7,658 nucleotides of DNA from CAZUXE01 sp964624585 (GCA_964624585.1 CAZUXE010000063.1:1-7658), one strand, 5' to 3'. Counted from the first letter of the stretch, positions 1-5,586 are shown. The notes: generated from the sequence alone by a model not told the origin. Translations and numbers: made by a program.

Positions 1-5
1 CAAAA

Positions 6-10
6 CTCCT
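6..10 (-). promoter_or_regulatory. Possible Shine-Dalgarno site of a gene starting beyond the left edge
   Basis: Read on the minus strand, AGGAG lies five bases from the window edge, followed by TTTTG. That is the usual distance to a start codon, so a minus-strand gene probably begins at or just beyond position 1. The rubrerythrin terminator lies upstream of it, so this gene would be a separate transcription unit. The start codon is not visible. Confidence 0.35.
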
Positions 11-13
11 AAA

Positions 14-32
14 CTCAAACCGAAGGTTTGAG
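14..32 (-). other. Short perfect hairpin next to the left-edge ribosome site
   Basis: CTCAAACC and GGTTTGAG form an 8-bp perfect stem with a 3-base loop. On the minus strand the stem ends three bases before the AGGAG at 6-10. It could shape access to that ribosome site. Only TTTA follows it, so it is not a convincing terminator. Confidence 0.5.
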
Positions 33-64
33 TAACTTTTGATCACCTTTTGACTATCTTTTGA
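25..64. repeat. Four helically phased TTTGA repeats (11-bp period)
   Basis: CTTTTGA occurs exactly at 36-42, 47-53 and 58-64, and a weaker GGTTTGA at 25-31, so the TTTGA core recurs every 11 bp. The period is not a multiple of three, so this is not a coding repeat. Short T/A tracts at one helical turn usually bend DNA. The array lies between the rubrerythrin terminator and the presumed left-edge gene, where a control region is expected. Confidence 0.7.
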
Positions 65-70
65 CCAACT

Positions 71-112
71 TAAAAAGACGCTCCCGGGCGCAAAATACAC
101 AGGGGAGCGTCG
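71..112 (-). terminator. Rho-independent terminator after rubrerythrin
   Basis: GACGCTCCC (77-85) and GGGAGCGTC (103-111) form a 9-bp perfect GC-rich stem with a 17-base loop. On the minus strand the stem is followed directly by TTTTTA. It lies 24 bases past the rubrerythrin stop codon and should end the long minus-strand run. Confidence 0.85.
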
Positions 113-135
113 GTTAAATTACGTATTAAAAGAAC

Positions 136-711
136 TTACCAATTTTCGCCAAGAAGCTCAAAGTGCGCTTTGGGATGTGCGCATGCAGGACATGTATCCG
201 GCGCCTCCGCGCCTTCATGCAGATAACCGCAGTTACGGCATCGCCACACTACTGGTTTGTCTTTCTTAAATACTTTGCCGGCTTCGATGTTGGCCAAAAG
301 GTCTTTGTAGCGTTTTTCATGTTGCTTTTCGGCAACAGCAATTGCTTCAAATATTTTAGCTATATCCTCAAAGCCCTCTTCGCGGGCAACTTTAGCAAAT
401 CCAGGATACATTTCAGTCCACTCGTAATTTTCGCCGCCTGCAGAGGCTTTCAGGTTTTCAGCAGTACTGCCAATTAGGCCTGCAGGGAAGGCTGCAGTAA
501 CTTCTACTTCGCCTCCTTCAAGAAGCTTGAACAGGCGTTTGGCGTGTTCACGTTCCTGAGCTGCGGTTTCTTCAAAAATCGCTGCTATCTGAACGAATCC
601 TTCTTTTTTTGCCTTGCTGGCGAAGTAGGTGTAGCGGTTGCGTGCTTGCGATTCGCCGGCGAACGCGGTTAAGATATTCTTTTCGGTTTTTGTTCCTTTT
701 AAGCTTGCCAT
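136..711 (-). CDS. rbr: Rubrerythrin
   Basis: This is a classical rubrerythrin, a cytoplasmic non-haem diiron peroxidase that reduces hydrogen peroxide to water in anaerobes. The 191-residue product has an N-terminal four-helix ferritin-like domain (about 1-145) with the full diiron set visible: E20, E53, H56, E94, E97, E128 and H131. A C-terminal rubredoxin domain has C158-x2-C161 and C174-x2-C177 to hold one iron and pass electrons to the diiron site. The open frame extends upstream to 801, but ATG at 711 is chosen. It has AAAAGGAG five bases before it, gives the standard family N-terminus, and avoids overlap with the gene ending at 746. It is the last gene of the group, 34 bases after the hemerythrin-PAS gene, and is followed by a strong terminator. 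No rubredoxin reductase or other electron donor is in the window. Confidence 0.97.
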   Translation of the reverse strand: MASLKGTKTEKNILTAFAGESQARNRYTYFASKAKKEGFVQIAAIFEETAAQEREHAKRLFKLLEGGEVEVTAAFPAGLIGSTAENLKASAGGENYEWTEMYPGFAKVAREEGFEDIAKIFEAIAVAEKQHEKRYKDLLANIEAGKVFKKDKPVVWRCRNCGYLHEGAEAPDTCPACAHPKAHFELLGENW

Positions 712-745
712 TTGCGCTCCTTTTGTTTTTAATGTTTTAATTTTC

Positions 746-2236
746 TTACTCCCAATCAAGCAGGCGGTTTTGACCTTCAAGTTTGCGGATGCTTGAGACA
801 TCCTGTGAGACCTCTAGGGTACCTTTATAATTCCCTTCTTTATCCCTCATAGCAAAGTAGCGTATATGTATAAACTTACCGCCTATTTCTATCCAGAACT
901 CCGCAGTATCTTTTTCGCCTGCTTTGAATGCGGCGAGTATTTTTTCAACGATGTGTACGCTTTTCGGTGGATGACAATTTTGTACCTTGCGTCCTATTAC
1001 GCCTGGTGAACGAGGGAAGATGCGTTCGGCTGTTCCTGAATAGTAGCGCAGTTCGTCGTTCTCATCCACAAAACTTATATCAATGGGCAGATGCTTTAGC
1101 ATGATGTTAATTTGTTCAAGGGTAAGCTTGCCCACATCCAGAGGCAGGCGGATGTTCTTTGTTAGGGTATCAGGTAGGTCTTTTAAGTCCATAATTTCTT
1201 CTCCTTGGTTTGCATCTAACACAAGCTTTTGTTTTTTGTCTGTTTCCGGTTTCCACTCATTCCCCGGGGAAACGAGAGCGTAGCCAATTTCTGATTCCCC
1301 ATTGCGGATTTCAACCCATTCTTCCTCTGATAATTTTTCCAGAGCCATGGGATATAGAATTTGCTCTTCCTTGTATATCATATCCAAAACTGCGCCAATG
1401 AGCTTGGGAGCGCGCTCGGTTAGTTCAGCGAAGTTAGCATTGTCAAGCGCTGTGCGAAGCGCTTTTATGTGGTCGCGTACTTGATCGTGGATAGTCCACA
1501 TCACTTGAGGCGGTCCATGCACATCGTGTTTTTCCAGATAAGGGAAAAGCTGATTTTCTTTGCGGGTGTAGTGGATATCAATTTTGGCCAGAGCGTTCAA
1601 TAGATCTTTAATGTCATTTATATGTTCGTTAAGGCTTTTTTCGTCCGCATCCCTTGTAAGTAGGCTAAAACGCCGGGCTAGCTTTTCAAATTCCCTATTT
1701 TCAGCCCTGAAGGTATGTACCGGATGTCCGGGCTGCATATCTGGCGTATCTTGTTCGTCAAGCGATTGTCTGAACACTGCAACGTGCAGGTCGCACATAG
1801 AAGTAATTTCAGCTTCACTGACGCCGTCGGCAATCATTTGTCGCTCAATATCTGCAATTTCGGTTGGACTTACGTCTTTTATCTCTTCGGCAAAGCGCTT
1901 TTGCATTTCTTCAACATTTTTACCGTCCGAGGCGTGTAAGTCTGCGAGTATTTGCTTTATCCTTTTTGCCCGCTTACCTATATCCTTTGGTGAAAGAACC
2001 CCTATATCTTCACCGGTTTTATCTTTGATAGCTTGTTTCAAATCGCTGATAAAGACGTTTATATCAAGGCTTGCATTTATTGCAGCCATTTGCAAAGTTG
2101 CTATTTTACCAATTGTCGCCCGTGCCTTTGGATTAAAAAGCTTTTCAAAGTGTGAATTGTAGGCGGGCAGGAACTTTTCCATGAACGGATATGTTTTAAT
2201 AAGCTCTTCTACCTTGGTTTTAGGACTAAGAAGCAT
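746..2236 (-). CDS. DUF1858-DUF438-hemerythrin-PAS protein
   Basis: The 496-residue multidomain protein is probably cytoplasmic: no signal peptide or membrane helix is seen. In order it shows a DUF1858-type helical domain (about 3-72), a DUF438 domain (about 88-158), a hemerythrin-like HHE domain (about 170-305) and a PAS domain (about 372-490). Candidate diiron ligands in the HHE part are H171/H174, H222 with E227, H250 and E290/E291. The PAS part carries a C421-H-P-P motif. The HHE fold binds O2 or related ligands at a diiron site and PAS domains sense or relay signals, so an O2 or redox sensing role is inferred. There is no kinase, cyclase or DNA-binding output domain, so the partner is unknown. 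AAGGAG precedes the ATG, and the gene sits 17 bases after the LC7 gene and 34 before rubrerythrin, suggesting co-transcription. Family assignment is strong; function is not established. Confidence 0.93.
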   Translation of the reverse strand: MLLSPKTKVEELIKTYPFMEKFLPAYNSHFEKLFNPKARATIGKIATLQMAAINASLDINVFISDLKQAIKDKTGEDIGVLSPKDIGKRAKRIKQILADLHASDGKNVEEMQKRFAEEIKDVSPTEIADIERQMIADGVSEAEITSMCDLHVAVFRQSLDEQDTPDMQPGHPVHTFRAENREFEKLARRFSLLTRDADEKSLNEHINDIKDLLNALAKIDIHYTRKENQLFPYLEKHDVHGPPQVMWTIHDQVRDHIKALRTALDNANFAELTERAPKLIGAVLDMIYKEEQILYPMALEKLSEEEWVEIRNGESEIGYALVSPGNEWKPETDKKQKLVLDANQGEEIMDLKDLPDTLTKNIRLPLDVGKLTLEQINIMLKHLPIDISFVDENDELRYYSGTAERIFPRSPGVIGRKVQNCHPPKSVHIVEKILAAFKAGEKDTAEFWIEIGGKFIHIRYFAMRDKEGNYKGTLEVSQDVSSIRKLEGQNRLLDWE

Positions 2237-2253
2237 TATATTTCTCCTTCTTG

Positions 2254-2622
2254 TTAATGCAGGGCTTCTTTAAGCTCCGTGCAGTAGCGTTGTACGGCAT
2301 GTCGTGCGCTTCCCAGGGAGGCAGGGGAGTTGTTTGTAGCTATTCCTACGAATACCGTTTCGCTGATAGGGGCAAGGATGAACTTGCCTGCTTCGGTTTC
2401 AATCATACAGCGTTCAAAAGCGCCGGTTTTCATTTTCCCAACCATTTCCTTCAAGGTAGCTACAAGGTGGGTCATCTCAATCGCCATTTCTTCAGGATTG
2501 AATGCCGCTTGATTTTCAAAGTGAGCGAGTATAAGTCCACTGGCTCCGTCAATTACACAAATACTTGCCATACCGTGTATGTCCGCGCTCATCTGTTTAA
2601 TAACTTCAAGAAGGGTTTTCAT
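2254..2622 (-). CDS. Roadblock/LC7-domain protein
   Basis: The 122-residue protein fits the small Roadblock/LC7 fold. It has an N-terminal helix (1-14), a first hairpin ending in a Gly-rich turn (V-I-D-G-A-S-G-L, about 23-30), a long central helix (about 43-64), two strands (about 69-85 and 89-96) and a C-terminal helix (about 102-121). In bacteria this fold typically dimerises and acts as an adaptor or GTPase-activating partner of small MglA-like GTPases. No GTPase is present here. The nearest partner is the hemerythrin-PAS gene 17 bases downstream, so it may serve as its adaptor (inference). The start is ATG at 2622, with AAGGAG about ten bases before it. A possible promoter and UTR hairpin lie upstream. 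Fold-level confidence is good; the role is unknown. Confidence 0.85.
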   Translation of the reverse strand: MKTLLEVIKQMSADIHGMASICVIDGASGLILAHFENQAAFNPEEMAIEMTHLVATLKEMVGKMKTGAFERCMIETEAGKFILAPISETVFVGIATNNSPASLGSARHAVQRYCTELKEALH

Positions 2623-2650
2623 TTCTACCTATCTCCTTAAAATAGAAAGA

Positions 2651-2672
2651 CCACTGTATAGTTACAGAATGG
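2651..2672 (-). other. 5' UTR hairpin before the LC7 gene
   Basis: CTGTA (2654-2658) and TACAG (2663-2667) form a 5-bp stem with a 4-base loop. It is extended by CCA/TGG across a two-base bulge. If the promoter at 2713-2740 is used, this hairpin lies inside the leader about 30 bases before the start codon. Confidence 0.4.
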
Positions 2673-2681
2673 TTTAAGTTT

Positions 2682-2700
2682 TATATTAGTTTCTAACATA
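2682..2700. promoter_or_regulatory. 19-bp imperfect palindrome, possible operator
   Basis: The site TATATTAGTTTCTAACATA has seven of eight arm positions matched around a 3-base centre (TTAG/CTAA inner arms, TAT/ATA outer arms). It lies just downstream of the predicted -10 box, where a repressor could block transcription. It does not clearly match the PerR or Fur consensus, so the regulator is not named. Confidence 0.3.
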
Positions 2701-2712
2701 TCTCTTTTATTT

Positions 2713-2740
2713 AATATAGTTTAAGAGAAGTCTTACTCAA
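2713..2740 (-). promoter_or_regulatory. Possible sigma70 promoter for LC7, hemerythrin-PAS and rubrerythrin
   Basis: On the minus strand TTGAGT (2735-2740) and TATATT (2713-2718) are separated by 16 bases, matching the sigma70 boxes at 4 of 6 and 5 of 6 positions. It lies in the 124-bp gap after the cupin stop codon. It would let the three downstream genes be expressed apart from the peroxiredoxin group, with a leader of about 84 bases. Confidence 0.4.
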
Positions 2741-2746
2741 ATTAAG

Positions 2747-3088
2747 CTAAAGTAACTGTGTTTTTTCCACAGGTCGCGGGGTTTTAACTACTAGTACTCG
2801 AAAGATTGAATTACCCTCGTTAATCAAGCGGTGAGGAATTTTTGCAGGGCTTTCAACTAGAGTATCTGCATCAACTTCAACACGTTCATCGCCTATCTCA
2901 ACCGTACCTTTACCTTCTAGAATGTAGAAAAATACGTCTACCGGTGTAATGTGCCGGCGTAGTTTTTCTCCTGGCTTTAAGGTAATGTGCATAGCCTGAG
3001 CGTGTTCGCTATCTTGCATTTTGCGAACGTCTACACCATGTGGATTTGTAGCTGCTTCAACTTCACTGGGTTTTCTTGCTTTTATCAT
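2747..3088 (-). CDS. Small single-domain cupin
   Basis: The 113-residue protein has a single cupin barrel. The first cupin motif spans about 39-66 (P-G-E-K-L-x-x-H46-I-T ... Y-I-L-E-G-x-G). The second spans about 76-90, with P84... wait-free core residues I85-P-H86 reduced here to the visible pattern S-P-x-K-I-P-H-R-L-I-N, where the histidine is H86. The usual first-motif HxH is reduced to H46-x-T48, with D51 near the normal acidic position, so the metal site is altered. Cupins of this size can be sugar isomerases, oxygenases or plain binding proteins, and nothing shows which. ATG at 3088 has AAAGGAG seven bases before it. The gene follows ferritin by 115 bases that hold a large inverted repeat, and precedes LC7 by 124 bases, so it may be regulated separately. 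It ends in TAG. The cupin call is firm; the substrate is unknown. Confidence 0.88.
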   Translation of the reverse strand: MIKARKPSEVEAATNPHGVDVRKMQDSEHAQAMHITLKPGEKLRRHITPVDVFFYILEGKGTVEIGDERVEVDADTLVESPAKIPHRLINEGNSIFRVLVVKTPRPVEKTQLL

Positions 3089-3105
3089 AATAATTCTCCT
3101 TTAAT

Positions 3106-3191
3106 CAAGAAACTAAGGGGCGTTAGTTAGCTTACGTAAAGGTTTTGAATCTATCAATCCTTAGCCTTAGTTAACGCCATCTAAGTTCTTG
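3106..3191 (-). repeat. 86-bp imperfect inverted repeat between ferritin and cupin
   Basis: The two 20-base ends (3106-3125 and 3172-3191) match as inverted repeats at 15 of 20 positions: CAAGAA/TTCTTG outside and GGCGTTA/TAACGCC inside. A second, conflicting pair exists, AACTAAGG (3111-3118) with CCTTAGTT (3165-3172), so the RNA could switch folds or form a pseudoknot. On the minus strand the 3' arm ends three bases before the cupin AAAGGAG. It could be a processing or translation-control element, a weak ferritin terminator (only TTTCTT follows the CCTTAG), or a relic of a small mobile repeat. Confidence 0.55.
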
Positions 3192-3203
3192 AGTATAGCA
3201 AGC

Positions 3204-3713
3204 TTATTCTTGAGCAGGGGGTGTGAAAGTTCTTGTTCCCAGCTCTCTATCTAGCATAAATATGCCGCCTGGAGCATCAGCCATAAGCTTAAGTTTTTGT
3301 ACAACCTCGTCAGCCGAAGCCTCTTCTTCAACCTGTTCGGTGACAAACCACTGCAGGAATATTTCAGCCGCGTTATCGGTTTCATTTCTAGCAATTTTCA
3401 TAAGATTATTGATGAGTTCTGTTACTTTACATTCGTGGGCGTAAACCGCTTCAAAAACAGCTAATGGAGAGTCCCAAGTTGATGGAGGTTCTGCGATGTT
3501 TGTTAGCTTAACTTTACCGCCGCGCTCAATAAGGTAATTATAGAATTTCATGGCGTGAGCAAGCTCTTCTTGCGCCTGAACCATCATCCAACTGGCAAAG
3601 CCCTTCATGGATAGGGTTTCAAAGTGCGCAGACATAGCCAGATATAAATATGAGGAATAAAGTTCGGCGTTTATCTGCTTGTTGAAGGCCTCCTGCATCT
3701 TATCGGTAATCAT
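3204..3713 (-). CDS. ftnA: Bacterial non-haem ferritin (FtnA type)
   Basis: The 169-residue protein is a ferritin, an iron-storage cage subunit in the cytoplasm that oxidises Fe(II) and lays it down as mineral. The ferroxidase residues fall at the positions of E. coli FtnA: E17, Y24, E50, H53, E94, Q127 and E130, with E49 and E126 fitting the third iron site. No haem-binding methionine like that of bacterioferritin stands out. The ATG overlaps the stop of the desulfoferrodoxin gene as ATGA, so its translation is probably coupled to that gene; the nearest AAAGGAAA is rather far upstream. Pairing with superoxide reductase fits a role in removing free iron during oxidative stress. Confidence 0.96.
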   Translation of the reverse strand: MITDKMQEAFNKQINAELYSSYLYLAMSAHFETLSMKGFASWMMVQAQEELAHAMKFYNYLIERGGKVKLTNIAEPPSTWDSPLAVFEAVYAHECKVTELINNLMKIARNETDNAAEIFLQWFVTEQVEEEASADEVVQKLKLMADAPGGIFMLDRELGTRTFTPPAQE

Positions 3714-4099
3714 TTTATTTCATTTCCTTTCCATAAACCATGCTTGTTACAATGCTCTCGGGCTACTATTTTCTCGGCATCTATTTTGAATATTGCCTCA
3801 GGTGCATCTCCTGGATTAAGATGTTTGCGATAAACCTTTCCTTTAGCATCAGTTATCTCTATCCATTCGATAAAATGGTCTTCCTGCATTGGATGTAGGG
3901 TAGAGCCTACGGTAACCTTAAATCCACCGTCTATGCGCTCAATCATAGGTACATGCTTTTCGTTTTTCCAATCAGCAGTTTTTTCCTCTAACAAATTCAT
4001 AGGGGCTCCGCAACATACAAGCTCTCCGGCGCCTTTGTGATACACTTCAACGATATTTCCGCATATTTCGCATTTGTAAACTTGTTGTTTTTCAGTCAT
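3710..4099 (-). CDS. dfx: Desulfoferrodoxin, two-iron superoxide reductase
   Basis: The 129-residue protein is a class I (2Fe) superoxide reductase, which turns superoxide into hydrogen peroxide without making O2, in the cytoplasm of anaerobes. The N-terminal desulforedoxin domain has the center I ligands C10, C13, C29 and C30. The C-terminal domain has the center II ligands H49, H69, H75, C117 and H120, with the catalytic E47-K48 pair just before H49. All key residues are present and the length is typical. ATG at 4099 has AAGGAG six bases before it. The gene lies 17 bases after peroxiredoxin and overlaps ferritin by four bases. Its product peroxide would be the substrate of the neighbouring peroxiredoxin and rubrerythrin. 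Confidence 0.98.
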   Translation of the reverse strand: MTEKQQVYKCEICGNIVEVYHKGAGELVCCGAPMNLLEEKTADWKNEKHVPMIERIDGGFKVTVGSTLHPMQEDHFIEWIEITDAKGKVYRKHLNPGDAPEAIFKIDAEKIVAREHCNKHGLWKGNEIK

Positions 4100-4116
4100 T
4101 TCATTCTCCTTAATTT

Positions 4117-4854
4117 TTATTTGTTTATGCCAGGATCATTTTTCAGGCAAAGGAACCAATCTAGGCAACGGTAGTCTGCTCCAGCTTTTTCTACACGTTC
4201 AGTAGCTGCGTTGCAGGAACCAGGTGGAGGTACAATCACTTCGTCTGCGGGTTTCCAATTGGCAGGTGTAGCTACACTGTATTCCTCGGTGCGTTGTAGG
4301 CTTATGAGCAGGCGTTTAATTTCTTCAATGTTTCTACCATTGCTTAAAGGATAATATAAAATAGCCTTAACTATGGCATTTGGGTCTATAATAAATACTG
4401 CACGTACTGCTTGAGTTGTACTTGCTGCAGGTTGGAGCATCCCATACTTTTTCGCAACCTCCATAGAAAGGTCGCTTATAACCGGAAAGCGAACTTCTAG
4501 GTTCTTCATGCCTTTGTATTCAATTCTTTCCCTGATAGTTCTCAACCAAGCGATATGACTGAATGTACTATCAATAGAAAGTCCTAAAAGTTCTGTATTT
4601 AGTTTCTTAAATTCATCCTGCATAGACGCAAAGGTCATAAATTCAGTGGTGCATACCGGAGTAAAATCTGCCGGATGCGAAAAGAAAATAACCCATTTGC
4701 CCTTATAGTCTTTAGGGAAGTTAACTTCTCCCTGAGTAGTTTCAGCTTTGAATGATGGAGCTTCCTCACCTATGAGAGGCATTTTTAAGTTGTCACAACA
4801 AGAATCATTGTCATGACAATCATCATTGTTGCATTTTTCTTTATGATTATGCAC
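4117..4854 (-). CDS. Peroxiredoxin with Cys/His-rich N-terminal tail
   Basis: The 245-residue thiol peroxidase has a thioredoxin-fold domain from about 25 and a long C-terminal arm like the Prx6/archaeal-type family. The peroxidatic C68 lies in F-T-P-V-C-T-T-E, with T65 and R151 completing the active site. C214 and a C230-x5-C236 pair in the arm are candidate resolving cysteines. The first 24 residues are rich in metal-type ligands: H2, H4, C8, C13, H14, C19 and C20. The frame is open up to a GTG at 4923, but that codon has no ribosome site. GTG at 4854 has AAGGAG five bases before it, and a consensus-like promoter (4886-4913) lies between the two, so 4854 is chosen. It is the first gene of the group with desulfoferrodoxin and ferritin. 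The electron donor is not in the window. Confidence 0.92.
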   Translation of the reverse strand: MHNHKEKCNNDDCHDNDSCCDNLKMPLIGEEAPSFKAETTQGEVNFPKDYKGKWVIFFSHPADFTPVCTTEFMTFASMQDEFKKLNTELLGLSIDSTFSHIAWLRTIRERIEYKGMKNLEVRFPVISDLSMEVAKKYGMLQPAASTTQAVRAVFIIDPNAIVKAILYYPLSNGRNIEEIKRLLISLQRTEEYSVATPANWKPADEVIVPPPGSCNAATERVEKAGADYRCLDWFLCLKNDPGINK

Positions 4855-4885
4855 GCTATCTCCTTGATTTTTATTGTATGTCGTT

Positions 4886-4913
4886 ACTATAGGCTGGCTT
4901 TTAGGGGTGTCAA
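4886..4913 (-). promoter_or_regulatory. Promoter P2 for the peroxiredoxin group
   Basis: On the minus strand TTGACA (4908-4913) and TATAGT (4886-4891) are separated by 16 bases, matching sigma70 at 6 of 6 and 5 of 6 positions. The predicted transcript starts near 4879, about 25 bases before the GTG at 4854. This supports that start over 4923. The -10 contains an ATAGTAA half-site also found in the P1 palindrome. Confidence 0.65.
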
Positions 4914-4958
4914 GGTTTTTCACCAGCCGGCTCAGAGAGGCTCTTAGTTATCAAGTTA

Positions 4959-4986
4959 ATTATAGTAATTTACTATGATATGTCAA
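4959..4986 (-). promoter_or_regulatory. Promoter P1 for the peroxiredoxin group
   Basis: On the minus strand TTGACA (4981-4986) and TATAAT (4959-4964) are both full consensus with a 16-base spacer. The start site would be near 4952, giving a leader of about 100 bases through P2. TCAAGTTRATT occurs twice (4951-4961 and 4983-4993, one mismatch), 32 bp apart and flanking the operator. Confidence 0.75.
4962..4976. promoter_or_regulatory. 15-bp perfect palindrome over the P1 -10 and spacer
   Basis: ATAGTAAATTACTAT (minus strand) is a perfect 7-1-7 palindrome covering most of the -10 box and most of the spacer of P1. A protein bound here would exclude RNA polymerase, so a repressor operator is inferred. 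The 7-1-7 layout is that of PerR boxes, but the bases match the PerR consensus poorly, so no regulator is named. Confidence 0.6.
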
Positions 4987-5090
4987 GTTGATTTCCGTCC
5001 GTGAGTCGGCATATATGCTTTTTGTAGATGCGACTACTTCTCTTTTCTGAAAAACCTCACCTGTAGTATCATGTTGGCTTATAAAAAAAT

Positions 5091-5103
5091 AACATACGAT
5101 GTT
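5091..5103. promoter_or_regulatory. Palindrome abutting the -35 box of the secreted-protein promoter
   Basis: AACAT-ACG-ATGTT is a perfect 5-3-5 palindrome ending one base before the TTGACA at 5105. A further ATGTT half-site lies at 5071-5075. The position suits an activator or a repressor. The regulator is unknown. Confidence 0.4.
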
Positions 5104-5104
5104 C

Positions 5105-5133
5105 TTGACATTGCAATTTTTTTTGTATATACT
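5105..5133 (+). promoter_or_regulatory. Strong sigma70 promoter of the secreted-protein gene
   Basis: TTGACA (5105-5110) and TATACT (5128-5133) are spaced by 17 bases, matching the consensus at 6 of 6 and 5 of 6. The start would be near 5140, about 57 bases before the ATG. An inverted repeat GTATA-N8-TATAC (5125-5142) covers the -10. The leader contains the palindrome AGGAGCTCCT (5143-5152) ahead of the true ribosome site. Confidence 0.8.
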
Positions 5134-5196
5134 GCACTATACAGGAGCTCCTTTGGAGGGGATTGAGTTAAAACTTATAACTATAAGGAGCAAGTA

Positions 5197-5586
5197 ATGA
5201 AAAAAAGCTTACTAATCGTTGCTGTATTGGCAGTACTATTCGGTGCTGGTTCCGTATGGGCCAATACTGATTGGTACGGAGAATTCTGGGGCGATAGCAG
5301 CAAAGGCGAATGGAAAGGTACTTTGTATGATGATATTAGGCCCCCACATTTCGACGGAAAATGGAGCGACGGTCATGATGCAGGTAAATGCTATGCTGAA
5401 CTGGAATATGCAGGCCACGGAATATATAAGATAACTAAGGGTACGCTCTATAATTCTAAAGGTTATGAGATAGGCAAATTTGACGGCTACTTTAACCTCA
5501 ACATAAAACCTGGCAAAGCCGAAGGAGAATGGAAAACGCTTTGGGGCGAATACGGTAAATGGCAGGGAAAACGAGTACTGCCTTAG
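5197..5586 (+). CDS. Small secreted protein of unknown family
   Basis: I do not recognise this 129-residue protein. It begins with a clear Sec signal peptide: K2-K3, a hydrophobic core of about 15 residues, and a V-W-A cleavage site predicted after A22. The mature part of about 107 residues is rich in Gly, Trp, Tyr and Lys, likely all beta strand. It has repeated short motifs (GEWKG, FDGKW, FDGYF, GEWKT, GKWQG). Two longer units look related: G-T-L-Y at 41-44 followed by F-D-G-K-W at 52-56, and G-T-L-Y at 82-85 followed by F-D-G-Y-F at 95-99. There is one cysteine (C65), so no internal disulfide. AAGGAG stands six bases before the ATG. It is the only plus-strand gene, divergent from peroxiredoxin, with its own strong promoter and terminator, so it is a single-gene unit. 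A small calycin-like or other beta-barrel fold is possible but unproven. Confidence 0.85.
   Translation: MKKSLLIVAVLAVLFGAGSVWANTDWYGEFWGDSSKGEWKGTLYDDIRPPHFDGKWSDGHDAGKCYAELEYAGHGIYKITKGTLYNSKGYEIGKFDGYFNLNIKPGKAEGEWKTLWGEYGKWQGKRVLP

Noticed and set aside
712..801. A 30-residue N-terminal extension of rubrerythrin
   Set aside because: It overlaps the upstream gene, and ATG 711 has a good ribosome site and gives the normal family N-terminus.
1584..2162. A 192-codon open frame on the plus strand
   Set aside because: It lies wholly antisense to the hemerythrin-PAS gene, has a Ser/Cys/Ile-rich composition typical of a shadow frame, and shows no domain.
2251..2640. A 129-codon open frame on the plus strand
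   Set aside because: It is antisense to the clear LC7 gene and shows no recognisable motif.
2701..2728. A terminator after the cupin gene (TCTCTT/AAGAGA)
   Set aside because: The stem is short and AT-rich with a 16-base loop and no T tract after it on the minus strand.
4962..4976. A PerR or Fur box
   Set aside because: The 7-1-7 layout fits, but fewer than half of the arm bases match the PerR consensus, so only a generic operator is claimed.
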